Of a stretch of 64,000 nucleotides of DNA, positions 51,199-59,589 are shown in pieces. Position numbers and translations under genes: made by a program. This stretch comes from Martinezella rhizogenes. Lineage in GTDB: Bacteria; Pseudomonadota; Alphaproteobacteria; Rhizobiales; Rhizobiaceae. Under the pieces are notes generated by a model. It was not told where the DNA came from and ran no database searches. It saw nothing but the letters and a program-made list of their open reading frames with translations. The stretch is from the NCBI RefSeq assembly GCF_027460065.1, contig NZ_JAPYZZ010000002.1, positions 248,001 through 312,000 on the forward strand, given 5' to 3'. Position 1 is the first letter of the stretch. Each line of letters begins with the position of its first letter.

Positions 51199-52377
51199 CT
51201 AAAATTCCGCGATGCTTCCGTCATAGGCGAGCTCGTATAGACGCGTCATTTCGGCAACTGTGGGCACTCGGGGATTATTTGCCGGCGTGCCGGAAGCGAG
51301 GCCCTGGCGCACCATTTCCGGCACAAGTTCGAGATAGCGGCTCCTGTCGATACCGAACTCTTGTGGGGTCGGCACCTTCAGCCGCCTGTTCAGGCCGATG
51401 AAAGCCTCAACCAGCTTCGCACCGGAGACCTGATCACTATCTGTCGCAGATGCACAGCCGAGCGCCCGCGCGGCCGCAGCATAATGCGGAAGAGCGGAAT
51501 TCAGCGAAAACTGCGTGACGAGCGGCAACACCATCGCATTCGACATGCCGTGCGGCACATGAAAAAACGCGCCGACGGGACGGCTGAGGCCATGGATCAA
51601 TGCGGTCGATGTATTGGAGACGGCAAGCCCGGCATGGGTCGCACCCAGCATCATCGCTTCACGCGCATCCCTGTCATCAGGGTTATCAGCCACTTTTTCA
51701 AGATTGGCGCCGATCAGCTTCAGGGCGGAAAGCGCCAGCGCCTCGGAATGGGCGTTACCATTGCGGTTGACCAGCGCCTCCAGCGCATGGGTCAGCGCGT
51801 CGATGCCGGTATCGACCGTAACACGATAAGGGCATGTCAGCGTCAGCTCATAATCGATGATGGCCGCGACCGGCAAAGCGGCGGTGCCGAGGATCAGCAT
51901 TTTTTCGCTGGCAGCCGTATCGGTGACGACGGCGGCACGGGTTACTTCCGAACCGGTTCCGGCCGTGGTGGGAATGGCAATCACCGGCATGACGGTGAAA
52001 TCCACGATCCGCGGCACTTTCAGGGCGCGCAAATCCTCCCCGCTCGTTGCAACGATGGCGCCCGCCTTGGCCGTATCCATGGCGCTGCCGCCGCCGAGTG
52101 CGACGAGACTGTCATGGCCGCCATCGGAAATACGTTTCACCAGAGCGGCGATGGATATATCCGTCGGGTCTTCGACAACGTCGGAGAACACGGTTGCTTC
52201 GATGCCTTCCTCAGCCAGCGCCTGCAACAGCACCTCGGCGTGGCCGAGCTTCTGCATCACGGGATCGCAGACCAGCAGCGGGCGATCAACGCCGAGCGAT
52301 TTTACCACGGCGGGTAATCGAAATCGGCTGCCGCCGCCGATCAGCATTTCGCGGGGCATCAGGACACGGTTCATCAT
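51199..52377 (-). CDS. Iron-containing alcohol dehydrogenase (group III)
   Basis: The 392-residue protein has the family features GGGSAMDTAKAGAIVATSGE, IPTTAGTGSEVTRAAVVTDT (NAD-binding side), the metal site region HAGLAVSNTSTALIHGLSRP / VGAFFHVPHGMSNAMVLP with its histidines, and NPRVPTVAEMTRLYELAYDG near the C-terminus. It interconverts an alcohol and aldehyde, or a hydroxy acid and semialdehyde. It is downstream of the amino-acid-type ATPase (80-bp gap, same strand) and likely shares its operon and the GntR control. Confidence 0.87.
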   Translation of the reverse strand: MMNRVLMPREMLIGGGSRFRLPAVVKSLGVDRPLLVCDPVMQKLGHAEVLLQALAEEGIEATVFSDVVEDPTDISIAALVKRISDGGHDSLVALGGGSAMDTAKAGAIVATSGEDLRALKVPRIVDFTVMPVIAIPTTAGTGSEVTRAAVVTDTAASEKMLILGTAALPVAAIIDYELTLTCPYRVTVDTGIDALTHALEALVNRNGNAHSEALALSALKLIGANLEKVADNPDDRDAREAMMLGATHAGLAVSNTSTALIHGLSRPVGAFFHVPHGMSNAMVLPLVTQFSLNSALPHYAAAARALGCASATDSDQVSGAKLVEAFIGLNRRLKVPTPQEFGIDRSRYLELVPEMVRQGLASGTPANNPRVPTVAEMTRLYELAYDGSIAEF

Positions 52378-52457
52378 TGCGGTTCTCCGCCACTATCAGA
52401 CTGCGTTGTTCGGAATGGCCGAAGCGGGTTTATGCACCTGCTCCGGCATGCATGGGC

Positions 52458-53207
52458 CTAGTGGGCCAGGATTTTCGACAGGAAAGAACGCGCACGGTCC
52501 GTTTTCGGATCGGTGAAGAAACTGTCACCCTCACCGATCTCGACGATCTCGCCGCCATCCATGAAGACGATGCGGTCCGCCACCTTGCGGGCAAACCCCA
52601 TTTCGTGCGTCACCACCATCATCGTCATGCCCTCCTGCGCCAGCGAAACCATGACGTCGAGGACTTCATTGATCATTTCCGGATCGAGCGCCGATGTCGG
52701 CTCATCGAAGAGCATGGCGACCGGGTCCATCGCCAGCGCGCGGGCAATGGCAACACGCTGCTGCTGCCCACCCGACAATTGCCCGGGATATTTTCTGGCA
52801 TGCGCCGTCAGTCCCACCCTCTCCAACAGCGCATTGGCCTTGGCCAGCGCTTCCGCCGGTGAGCGGCCCAGAACCTTCTCTTGCCCGATGCAGAGATTTT
52901 CGAGGATCGTCATATGCGGGAAGAGTTCGAAATGCTGGAACACCATGCCCACCCTGGAGCGCAGTTTCGGCATATCCGTCTTAGGGTTGGTCACCTCCAC
53001 CCCGTTCACCGTGATGACGCCGTTGCCGATCGTCTCAAGCGCATTGACGCATTTTATCAGCGTCGACTTGCCGGAGCCGGAGGGGCCACAGATCACGACA
53101 ACTTCACCCTTTGCGACATTGAGGCTGCAATTGGTCAGAACCTGAAAATTCGGCCCATACCATTTATTGACGGATTGCAGTTCGATCATGCTGGTTGCTT
53201 GCGACAT
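52458..53207 (-). CDS. ABC transporter ATPase, polar amino acid type
   Basis: The 249-residue ATPase has Walker [10 protein letters not shown] (41-49), [20 protein letters not shown], signature [20 protein letters not shown], Walker [16 protein letters not shown] and [20 protein letters not shown]. It belongs to the GlnQ/GltL group. It starts 11 bp after the permease stop; the partner binding protein is encoded upstream. Confidence 0.92.
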   Translation of the reverse strand: MSQATSMIELQSVNKWYGPNFQVLTNCSLNVAKGEVVVICGPSGSGKSTLIKCVNALETIGNGVITVNGVEVTNPKTDMPKLRSRVGMVFQHFELFPHMTILENLCIGQEKVLGRSPAEALAKANALLERVGLTAHARKYPGQLSGGQQQRVAIARALAMDPVAMLFDEPTSALDPEMINEVLDVMVSLAQEGMTMMVVTHEMGFARKVADRIVFMDGGEIVEIGEGDSFFTDPKTDRARSFLSKILAH

Positions 53208-53218
53208 CGGACTGCTCC

Positions 53219-53908
53219 TTAATGTATATCTGTCGACATAGGGCCATAGGCCTTGCCGAACCGCTTTTCGATACGGCGCTGAATGAGTTCCCAGGCGGTC
53301 GTCATGGCGAGGTAATAAAGCGCCGCGACCGTGAACAGCTCCAGCACGAGGAACTTTTCCTGAATGAGCACCTGCGTGCGGCGCAGAAGCTCCTCCATGG
53401 AGATGATCGAGGCGATCGACGTCGTCTTGAGCACGCCGTTCACGGAGTTGCCAAGCGGCGGAATGATGATGCGGAAGGCCTGCGGGGCGACGATGTAGCG
53501 CATCACCTGCGCCTCCGTCATACCGATGGCGCGTGCCGCGTTGATCTGCCCCTTTGGAACCGCGGCAATGCCCGCACGGACGATTTCCGACAGATAGGCC
53601 GCTTCACAGAGCGACAGGCCGATCAGCGTGGATTGCAGTACCGTCAGCTTGATGCCCATCTGCGGCAGACCGGTATAGATAATGATGAGCTGTACCAGAA
53701 GCGGCGTGCCGCGAAAGATCCAGGTGTAGAAATAGGCGGGACCGGACAGGAACCGGTATTTCGACATGCGCATGACAGCAATGACGAAGCCCAGCGCAAG
53801 ACCCGCCGTCATGGCGAAGACCGTGAGGCCGAGCGTCACCAGCGCGCCCTCGAACAGATAATAATTCGTCAGATATTCGAAGAAACCTTCCCAGTTCCAA
53901 CCCTTCAC
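53219..53908 (-). CDS. Amino-acid-type ABC transporter permease, GTG start
   Basis: I place the start at the GTG at 53908 (first residues [20 protein letters not shown]), six bases after GGAG, giving 229 residues. The frame is open to an ATG at 53959, but that would run through a perfect hairpin and has no ribosome site. Membrane segments and the loop [20 protein letters not shown] / [20 protein letters not shown] are typical of GltJ/GltK-like permeases. A single permease gene is present, so it probably forms a homodimer. Confidence 0.85.
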   Translation of the reverse strand: MKGWNWEGFFEYLTNYYLFEGALVTLGLTVFAMTAGLALGFVIAVMRMSKYRFLSGPAYFYTWIFRGTPLLVQLIIIYTGLPQMGIKLTVLQSTLIGLSLCEAAYLSEIVRAGIAAVPKGQINAARAIGMTEAQVMRYIVAPQAFRIIIPPLGNSVNGVLKTTSIASIISMEELLRRTQVLIQEKFLVLELFTVAALYYLAMTTAWELIQRRIEKRFGKAYGPMSTDIH

Positions 53909-53939
53909 GTCTTTCTCCAATTCATGCGGGAACGGTCGC

Positions 53940-53957
53940 GGCGGGAGCTTTCCCGCC
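53940..53957 (-). promoter_or_regulatory. Intergenic stem-loop after the binding-protein gene
   Basis: Perfect 7-bp stem GGCGGGA / TCCCGCC with loop GCTT, in the 75-bp gap between the binding-protein stop (53984) and the GTG start of the permease (53908). The stem sequence equals the inner part of the hairpin at 3023-3043. There is no T-run; it probably acts as an mRNA-stabilising or attenuating element. Confidence 0.6.
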
Positions 53958-53983
53958 ACGATGACAGTTCAGAGGGATGAAAC

Positions 53984-54844
53984 TCAGCCTTCCGGGCCGA
54001 GAACGGCCAGGTCGCCGGGCGCCATGCTGACACCGTAGCCGCCCATCAGTTTTTCGAGCGAACCATCCGCCCTCATATCCTTCAGGGCGCCGGAGACAGC
54101 ATCGGCCACATCCTTGCTGCCGAAGGAGAGCGAACCGGGGGTGGGATACATGCCAGAAAGCGCATGGGTGAATTCGCCGCGATCCTGATATTGCTTGGCG
54201 ACCGGATCGATGGAGACGGCCGCCTGCACCTGGCCAGCGCGCAGTGCTTGATAGACCGTCGCATAATTGTCGAACAGGTTGATGGTCATCGGCGCGAGAC
54301 CACGCGTCTTGAAGTCCTCGTTCAGTTCCTTGATCTTGCGCTCGGCGTAACCGCCGATATCGGTGCTGACGGCCTTGCCAGCGAGATCATCGACCTTGGT
54401 GATGGGATCTGACGCGCCGACGGCCGTGGAAATGCTGATGGCAAGGTTTTCATAGGGGATCATGAACAGGATCTTGCGTCGCTCTGCCGTCACGAACAGG
54501 CCGGCATTGATCATGTCCCAGCGGCCGCCCTGCAGGCCCGGCACCATGGTCGCATATTCGGTGCTGATATATTCGGGCTTCAGGCACAGACGCTTGGCAA
54601 TCTCATAGCCGAGTTCAATACGAAGACCCTTCAGGACACCCTGCTGATCGGCATAGGCCATGGGCGGAAGGGTCGGGCTGGTGGCCATGACGAGATGACC
54701 GGGCTTGATGAGATGGTCGTCGGATATTTTCGGCGTGCAATCCTGCGCGACGGCGGCACCGGCGAAAAGAGTGACTGCGGCACCGGCCAACAGGGTTTTG
54801 GCGCGCACGGCTATGCATTTCCGGGAATTCGGATTCCAGTTCAT
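53984..54844 (-). CDS. ABC transporter substrate-binding protein, polar amino acid type (SBP_bac_3)
   Basis: The 286-residue protein has a signal peptide with an extended basic n-region (MNWNPNSRKCIAVRAKTLLA, then GAAVTLFAGAAVAQ, cleavage near AVA-Q at 33). The fold markers are PPMAYADQQGVLKGLRIELG, YATMVPGLQGGRWDMINAGL, DLAGKAVSTDIGGYAERKIK and YQALRAGQVQAAVSIDPVAK. It is the first gene of the importer/alcohol dehydrogenase operon and has a GntR-type operator in its promoter. The ligand is unknown. Confidence 0.88.
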   Translation of the reverse strand: MNWNPNSRKCIAVRAKTLLAGAAVTLFAGAAVAQDCTPKISDDHLIKPGHLVMATSPTLPPMAYADQQGVLKGLRIELGYEIAKRLCLKPEYISTEYATMVPGLQGGRWDMINAGLFVTAERRKILFMIPYENLAISISTAVGASDPITKVDDLAGKAVSTDIGGYAERKIKELNEDFKTRGLAPMTINLFDNYATVYQALRAGQVQAAVSIDPVAKQYQDRGEFTHALSGMYPTPGSLSFGSKDVADAVSGALKDMRADGSLEKLMGGYGVSMAPGDLAVLGPEG

Positions 54845-54873
54845 ATTAAGCTCCGCTCTTTATATTATTGATT

Positions 54874-54910
54874 ATGGCATACCATCACATCAAACGGTTT
54901 TACCTGTCAA
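54874..54910 (-). promoter_or_regulatory. Promoter of the importer operon with GntR-type operator
   Basis: Reading leftward: TTGACA (complement of 54905-54910), 17-base spacer, weak -10 TGATGG (54882-54887). The operator ATGGCATACCAT (54874-54885) overlaps this -10. It is the reverse complement of the site at 51111-51122, that is, the same duplex sequence. Confidence 0.6.
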
Positions 54911-54960
54911 GAAGCGAAAAATTGATTTTCTAAATTATTGTAAAACAACAATAAAATAAG

Positions 54961-54979
54961 AAAAACCGCATCCGTGCGG
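54961..54979 (-). terminator. Rho-independent terminator of the GntR gene
   Basis: On the minus strand: stem CCGCA / TGCGG with a 4-base loop followed by five T residues, 50 bp after the gntR stop (55029). It separates the regulator gene from the importer operon promoter. Confidence 0.7.
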
Positions 54980-55028
54980 CTCCCGGCGGGAAGTCACAAG
55001 GATGGGTAGATCTCAGCCGAAAAATCCT

Positions 55029-55724
55029 TCAGTCGGCGGTTTTTTGCGCCGTCAGAACGGCTTCGGCAATGGCGCAGGCGCTCGTGACGTGATCGAGCGC
55101 GGCCTTGTAAGCCGCGTCACCGTCGCCCTTCCGGATGGCCTCGACAATCTTTTCCATCTGCGCCGGACCATCGGTATCGCGGCTTTTGGTCTTGATCGTC
55201 ATGGAGCGCAGATGATTGATCCGCACCGTCAGCAGATTGACGACGCCCCAGGCGACATGCCGGTCGATCTTGCTGAACAGCGTCTGGTAAAAGGACGAAG
55301 TATGCGCCAGCACGCCCGGCATATCCTTGGCGACATAACTTTCGCGGATGTGCTTGAGCGAAACCTCCAAAGCCTCAACGATGGCAGGATCACGGCGTTC
55401 GGCGCAAAGACGCGCTGCCATTCCCTCAAGCGCGCCGCGGATTTCGTAGATCTGCTTGGCCTCATCGAGATCGAGCAGTGCAACCATCGGGCCTTTATTC
55501 GGCAGGTTGGCCACCAGCCCTTCCGACTCCAGATGCCGCAGAACCTCGCGCACGATGGTGCGGGATACGCCAAGCTGGGCGCAGAGGTCACGCTCCACCA
55601 GTCTGTCTCCCGGCCGGAAGTAGCCATTAACGATCGCATCCCTGACCTTGTCGAGCGCGAGTTCCCTCAGCGTCTTGGTCGGACGCTCAACGCGAATGGC
55701 AGTTCCCTGCAAAGCACCGGTCAT
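55029..55724 (-). CDS. GntR-family transcriptional regulator, FadR/FCD subfamily
   Basis: The 231-residue regulator starts at 55724 behind GAGGTGATACC (longer frame to 55766 rejected). The N-terminal winged helix is RELALDKVRDAIVNGYFRPG / DRLVERDLCAQLGVSRTIVR with EVLRHLESEGLVANLPNKGP. The C-terminal FCD domain (about 95-220) is all-helical, with EIRGALEGMAARLCAERRDP and a metal-type His region AHTSSFYQTLFSKIDRHVAW. FCD proteins sense small acids. Matching operators at 51111, 54874 and its own upstream 55795 mark it as the local regulator of both minus-strand operons. Confidence 0.92.
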   Translation of the reverse strand: MTGALQGTAIRVERPTKTLRELALDKVRDAIVNGYFRPGDRLVERDLCAQLGVSRTIVREVLRHLESEGLVANLPNKGPMVALLDLDEAKQIYEIRGALEGMAARLCAERRDPAIVEALEVSLKHIRESYVAKDMPGVLAHTSSFYQTLFSKIDRHVAWGVVNLLTVRINHLRSMTIKTKSRDTDGPAQMEKIVEAIRKGDGDAAYKAALDHVTSACAIAEAVLTAQKTAD

Positions 55725-55794
55725 GGTATCACCTCGTTTGGCACATTCCGCTTCGGCTCGCCGCACGCCAAAGCAGGTCCTGGCTCTTGATATT

Positions 55795-55806
55795 ATGGCG
55801 TACCAA
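55795..55806. promoter_or_regulatory. GntR-type operator upstream of the gntR gene
   Basis: ATGGCGTACCAA lies 70 bp before the gntR start. It differs by two bases from ATGGCATACCAT at 54874. The position suits autoregulation. Confidence 0.6.
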
Positions 55807-55878
55807 CTTATTTAGCCGCGCATCATCTTCATGGCAACAGCCCATGCGAGACTGGCAGTCTGCCCTGCCCGAAATGCC

Positions 55879-56763
55879 TCATCCCATCCTTTCCGATGCA
55901 TAGGAGCCGGGACTCGGCGGAAACACCACCGTTCGGCTGCCGTTCAAAAAGACGCGCCGATGGATATGGGCGTGGATGGCACGCGCCAGCACCTGCGCCT
56001 CCACGTCACGGCCGAGCGAGACATAATCTTCAGCCGACTGGGCATGGGTGATGCGAACGATATCCTGCTCGATGATCGGCCCTTCATCCAGATCGGCCGT
56101 GACATAATGCGCCGTCGCGCCGATCAGCTTCACGCCGCGCTGATAGGCCTGCTTGTAGGGGTTTGCGCCCTTGAAGGACGGCAGGAAGGAGTGATGGATA
56201 TTGATGATCTTGCCCGACATCGCCTCGCACATCCTGTCGGAAAGCACCTGCATATAGCGCGCGAGAACGACAAGCTCAGTGCCGGTGCTTTCAGCAATCT
56301 CCATGATCCGGGCTTCGGCCTGCGGTTTGTTTTCCTTCGTCACCGGAATGTGGTGAAAGGGGATGTCGTGATTGACGACAACTTTCTGGTAATCGAAATG
56401 GTTGGAGACGACGCCGACGATGTCGATCGGCAAGGCGCCGATACGCCAGCGATAGAGCAGGTCATTAAGGCAATGACCGAAACGCGACACCATCAAGAGA
56501 ACCTTCATGCGTTCGGCCTGATCGTGCAGCGCCACTTCCATGCCGAATGTCTTTGAAATCGGTGCGAGCCCCGCCATCAGCGTATCCCGCGTCGCGCCTT
56601 CCTCGGAGATGAAACCCACGCGCATGAAAAAGCGACCGGTGCCGAGATCATCGAATTGCGAACTGTCGACGATGTTGCAACCTTTCTCCGCCAGCAGGCC
56701 TGAAAGGGCGGCAACGATGCCACGGGTGGATTTGCATGTTACGGTGAGGACGAAGTTCGTCAT
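55879..56763 (-). CDS. purU: Formyltetrahydrofolate deformylase
   Basis: The 294-residue protein has an N-terminal ACT domain (about 1-80: MTNFVLTVTCKSTRGIVAAL, SEEGATRDTLMAGLA) and a formyl-transferase/hydrolase domain with RMKVLLMVSRFGHCLNDLLY, KIINIHHSFLPSFKGANPYK and AHYVTADLDEGPIIEQDIVR containing the catalytic Asn/His/Asp set. It hydrolyses 10-formyl-THF to formate and THF. Start at 56763 follows GAGAGGCGCCAG. Located after the methylamine-type genes, it likely disposes of the C1 unit as formate. Confidence 0.92.
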   Translation of the reverse strand: MTNFVLTVTCKSTRGIVAALSGLLAEKGCNIVDSSQFDDLGTGRFFMRVGFISEEGATRDTLMAGLAPISKTFGMEVALHDQAERMKVLLMVSRFGHCLNDLLYRWRIGALPIDIVGVVSNHFDYQKVVVNHDIPFHHIPVTKENKPQAEARIMEIAESTGTELVVLARYMQVLSDRMCEAMSGKIINIHHSFLPSFKGANPYKQAYQRGVKLIGATAHYVTADLDEGPIIEQDIVRITHAQSAEDYVSLGRDVEAQVLARAIHAHIHRRVFLNGSRTVVFPPSPGSYASERMG

Positions 56764-56790
56764 CTGGCGCCTCTCTGTCATCTATATGGG

Positions 56791-56819
56791 AAAAACCCGC
56801 GCGGTTTGAGGCGCGCGGG
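56791..56819 (-). terminator. Rho-independent terminator after the GlnT/GmaS gene
   Basis: On the minus strand: 8-bp stem CCCGCGCG / CGCGCGGG with an 8-base loop, then five T residues, 33 bp after the synthetase stop (56852). It separates that gene from purU. Confidence 0.8.
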
Positions 56820-56851
56820 AAAAGCCGCGAGGGCGGCGGGGAAAAACGGGC

Positions 56852-58159
56852 TCAGACGTCGAGCGTCGTCTGGTGCTCCCAGGCGGTGAACTGCGCGCAA
56901 TAACTGTTCCACTCCCCCTGCTTGAGCTTTAGATAGGCCTTCGAGAATTCCATGCCGAGCGCCTGCTGCAACTCCGCATCCTTCTCATATTCGCGCAACG
57001 CATCGAGAAGATTGAGCGGCAGCTTCGGTGCATCCGTGACGGTGTAGCCTTCACGATACATGTCGATATCGTGGTGCGGGCCGGGATCGGCCTTGGAGCG
57101 AACGCCGGAGAGGCCGGCGGCAATAATGATGGCCTGCAGCAGATAGGGGTTCACCGCACCATCCGGCAGGCGCAGTTCAAACCGTCCCGGACCCGGCACG
57201 CGCACCATATGGGTGCGGTTATTGCCGGTCCATGTCACCGTATTCGGCGCCCAGGTAGCACCCGAAATGGTGCGCGGCGCGTTGATGCGCTTGTAGGAAT
57301 TGACCGTCGGATTGGTGACCGCGGCAAGCGCGGACGCATGTTTCATGATGCCGCCGAGAAAGGTCCTGCCCTTGGCCGACAGCCCGAACGGCATTTCCTT
57401 GTCGGCGAAGGCATTGACCTTGCCGTCGAGGTCCCAAACCGAAATATGGGCATGGCAGCCATTGCCGGTCAGCCCCTTGAATGGTTTCGGCATGAAGGTG
57501 GCGCGCAGTCCGTGCTTTTCGGCAACCGACTTGACCATGAATTTGAAGAAGGAATGTTTGTCGGCAGTCTGGAGCGCGTCGTCATATTCCCAGTTCATCT
57601 CGAACTGGCCATTCGCATCCTCATGGTCGTTCTGGTAGGGCTTCCAGCCAAGCTCCAGCATGTAATCGCAAATCTCGGCTATCACGTCGTAACGACGCAT
57701 CACCGCCTGCTGGTCGTAGCAGGGCTTTTCCGCCGTGTCGTATTCGTCGGAGATTTTCGCACCGTCAGGCGAAATCAGAAAAAATTCCGGCTCAACGCCT
57801 GTCTTGACCCTGAGCCCCTCGCCCGCCGCTTCCGCGATGAGTTTTTTTAGCATCACGCGCGGCGCCTGCTCCACCGGCTGGTCTTCCATGACGCAATCGG
57901 CAGCGACCCAGGCGACGTCCTTTTTCCACGGAAGCTGGATGACCGAGGAGGCGTCCGGCACGGCGAAAAGATCGGGATGAGCCGGCGTCAGATCGAACCA
58001 TGTGGCAAAACCGGCAAAACCCGCCCCGCCATTCTGCATATCGGCAATGGCTTCCGCAGGCACCAGCTTGGCGCGCTGGCCGCCGAAGAGATCGGTATAA
58101 CTGATCATGAAATATTTGATGCCCTTTTCGGCAGCAAATTTGGAGAGGTCCAGTGTCAC
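56852..58159 (-). CDS. GlnT-type glutamine synthetase, probable gamma-glutamylmethylamide synthetase (GmaS)
   Basis: The 435-residue protein belongs to the glutamine synthetase superfamily: beta-grasp start (KYFMISYTDLFGGQRAKLVP), catalytic region GVEPEFFLISPDGAKISDEY, YQNDHEDANGQFEMNWEYDD, ATFMPKPFKGLTGNGCHAHI and NNRTHMVRVPGPGRFELRLP. The length equals rhizobial GlnT (435). GlnT and GmaS are close homologues; the neighbouring GlxBCD/Mgs genes and the sarcosine-oxidase-like gene favour GmaS, which joins methylamine to glutamate with ATP. It is flanked by terminators, so it has its own promoter in 58160-58195. Specificity is inferred from context. Confidence 0.8.
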   Translation of the reverse strand: MTLDLSKFAAEKGIKYFMISYTDLFGGQRAKLVPAEAIADMQNGGAGFAGFATWFDLTPAHPDLFAVPDASSVIQLPWKKDVAWVAADCVMEDQPVEQAPRVMLKKLIAEAAGEGLRVKTGVEPEFFLISPDGAKISDEYDTAEKPCYDQQAVMRRYDVIAEICDYMLELGWKPYQNDHEDANGQFEMNWEYDDALQTADKHSFFKFMVKSVAEKHGLRATFMPKPFKGLTGNGCHAHISVWDLDGKVNAFADKEMPFGLSAKGRTFLGGIMKHASALAAVTNPTVNSYKRINAPRTISGATWAPNTVTWTGNNRTHMVRVPGPGRFELRLPDGAVNPYLLQAIIIAAGLSGVRSKADPGPHHDIDMYREGYTVTDAPKLPLNLLDALREYEKDAELQQALGMEFSKAYLKLKQGEWNSYCAQFTAWEHQTTLDV

Positions 58160-58195
58160 GTCATTCCCCTTTTTTTGGTATCAGACACTTCATTG

Positions 58196-58231
58196 AAAAA
58201 AGACGGGCACATCCTCCCAAATGCGCCCGTC
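58196..58231 (-). terminator. Rho-independent terminator after the GlxD/MgsC gene
   Basis: On the minus strand: 11-bp stem (GACGGGCGCAT against ATGTGCCCGTC, one G-T pair) with an 8-base loop followed by six T residues, 13 bp after the stop at 58245. It ends the glxB-glxC-glxD-type unit ahead of the separately transcribed synthetase. Confidence 0.85.
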
Positions 58232-58244
58232 CGTTCTTTGTGGC

Positions 58245-59573
58245 TTAAAAGCTGCCTTTTCCCGGGAACCAGTTCGTTCCCGCCAGCGGAACCTGCGCCA
58301 TGGCAGCAGCCTCCATGGTCAGCGCCACCAGATCTTCCGGCTCCAGATTATGGAGATGGTTCTTGCCGCAGGCGCGCGCGATGGTCTGGGCTTCGAGCGT
58401 CATGACCTTCAGGTAATTGGCAAGGCGGCGACCGGCAGCGACGGGATCGAGACGGGCGGCCAGTTCCGGGTCCTGCGTAGTGATGCCGGCGGGGTCTTTG
58501 CCCTCGTGCCAGTCATCATAAGCGCCGGCCGTCGTGCCGAGTTTCTGATATTCCTCTTCCCAATGTGGATCGTTATCGCCCAGCGCCACCAGCGCCGCCG
58601 TGCCGATGGCGACAGCATCGGCACCGAGCGCCAGCGCCTTGGCAACATCGGCACCCGAACGGATACCGCCGGAGACGATCAGTTGCACCTTGCGGTGCAT
58701 GCCGAGATCCTGAAGCGCCTGAACGGCGGGGCGAATGCAGGCGAGTGTGGGCATGCCGACATTTTCGATGAAGACATCCTGCGTGGCGGCCGTGCCGCCC
58801 TGCATGCCGTCAAGCACCACCACATCGGCACCGGCCTTTACCGCGAGCGCCGTGTCGTAATAGGGCCGCGCGCCGCCGACCTTGATGTAAATCGGCTTTT
58901 CCCAGTCGGTGATTTCACGCAGTTCGAGGATCTTGATTTCGAGATCGTCCGGGCCGGTCCAATCAGGGTGGCGGCAGGCGGAGCGCTGGTCGATGCCCTT
59001 CGGCAGATTGCGCATATTGGCGACACGGTCGGAAATCTTCTGGCCGAGCAACATGCCGCCACCGCCCGGCTTCGCGCCCTGGCCGACCACGACCTCGATG
59101 GCGTCCGCACGGCGCAGGTCTTTCGGGTTCATGCCGTAACGTGAGGGCAGATACTGGTAAACCAGCGTCTGGCTATGGCCACGCTCCTCATCCGTCATGC
59201 CGCCATCGCCCGTCGTCGTAGACGTACCGGCAATGGTCGCGCCGCGCCCAAGCGCTTCCTTGGCATTGCCCGAAAGCGCGCCAAAGCTCATGCCGGCAAT
59301 GGTGATCGGCGTTCTCAATGTGATCGGCTTCTTGGCGAAACGCGTGCCGAGCGTGACGGTCGTATCGCATTTCTCACGATAGCCCTCGAGCGGATAACGC
59401 GAGATGGATGCGCCGAGAAACAGCAGGTCGTCGAAATGCGGCACCTTGCGCTTGGTGCCCGCACCGCGAATATCATAGATGCCGGTTGCCGCCGCACGGC
59501 GGATTTCCGCCAGCGTGTGATCGTCAAAGGTTGCGGATTTGCGCGGCGGGGTGAAGGGGTTGTGATAGCTCAT
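58245..59573 (-). CDS. GlxD/MgsC: glutamate synthase large-subunit domain-2-like (FMN/FeS) protein
   Basis: The 442-residue protein starts at the ATG at 59573 (MSYHNPFTPPRKSATFDDHT) behind GAGGGATATTCCA. It matches the FMN-binding synthase domain of glutamate synthase: TPITIAGMSFGALSGNAKEA, SRYGMNPKDLRRADAIEVVV, GQGAKPGGGGMLLGQK, GGIRSGADVAKALALGADAV and a later Cys (RACGKNHL). In the N-methylglutamate pathway this subunit (MgsC) uses the GlxB/MgsA amidotransferase to form N-methylglutamate from gamma-glutamylmethylamide and 2-oxoglutarate-derived skeletons. The GlxC gene ends 16 bp upstream. Confidence 0.88.
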   Translation of the reverse strand: MSYHNPFTPPRKSATFDDHTLAEIRRAAATGIYDIRGAGTKRKVPHFDDLLFLGASISRYPLEGYREKCDTTVTLGTRFAKKPITLRTPITIAGMSFGALSGNAKEALGRGATIAGTSTTTGDGGMTDEERGHSQTLVYQYLPSRYGMNPKDLRRADAIEVVVGQGAKPGGGGMLLGQKISDRVANMRNLPKGIDQRSACRHPDWTGPDDLEIKILELREITDWEKPIYIKVGGARPYYDTALAVKAGADVVVLDGMQGGTAATQDVFIENVGMPTLACIRPAVQALQDLGMHRKVQLIVSGGIRSGADVAKALALGADAVAIGTAALVALGDNDPHWEEEYQKLGTTAGAYDDWHEGKDPAGITTQDPELAARLDPVAAGRRLANYLKVMTLEAQTIARACGKNHLHNLEPEDLVALTMEAAAMAQVPLAGTNWFPGKGSF

Positions 59574-59589
59574 TGGAATATCCCTCGCC

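Noticed and set aside
58160..58195. A further GntR operator at the half-site TTGGTATCAGAC before the GlnT/GmaS gene
   Set aside because: Only one half (GGTATC) resembles the ATGG-N4-CCAT sites; there is no symmetry.
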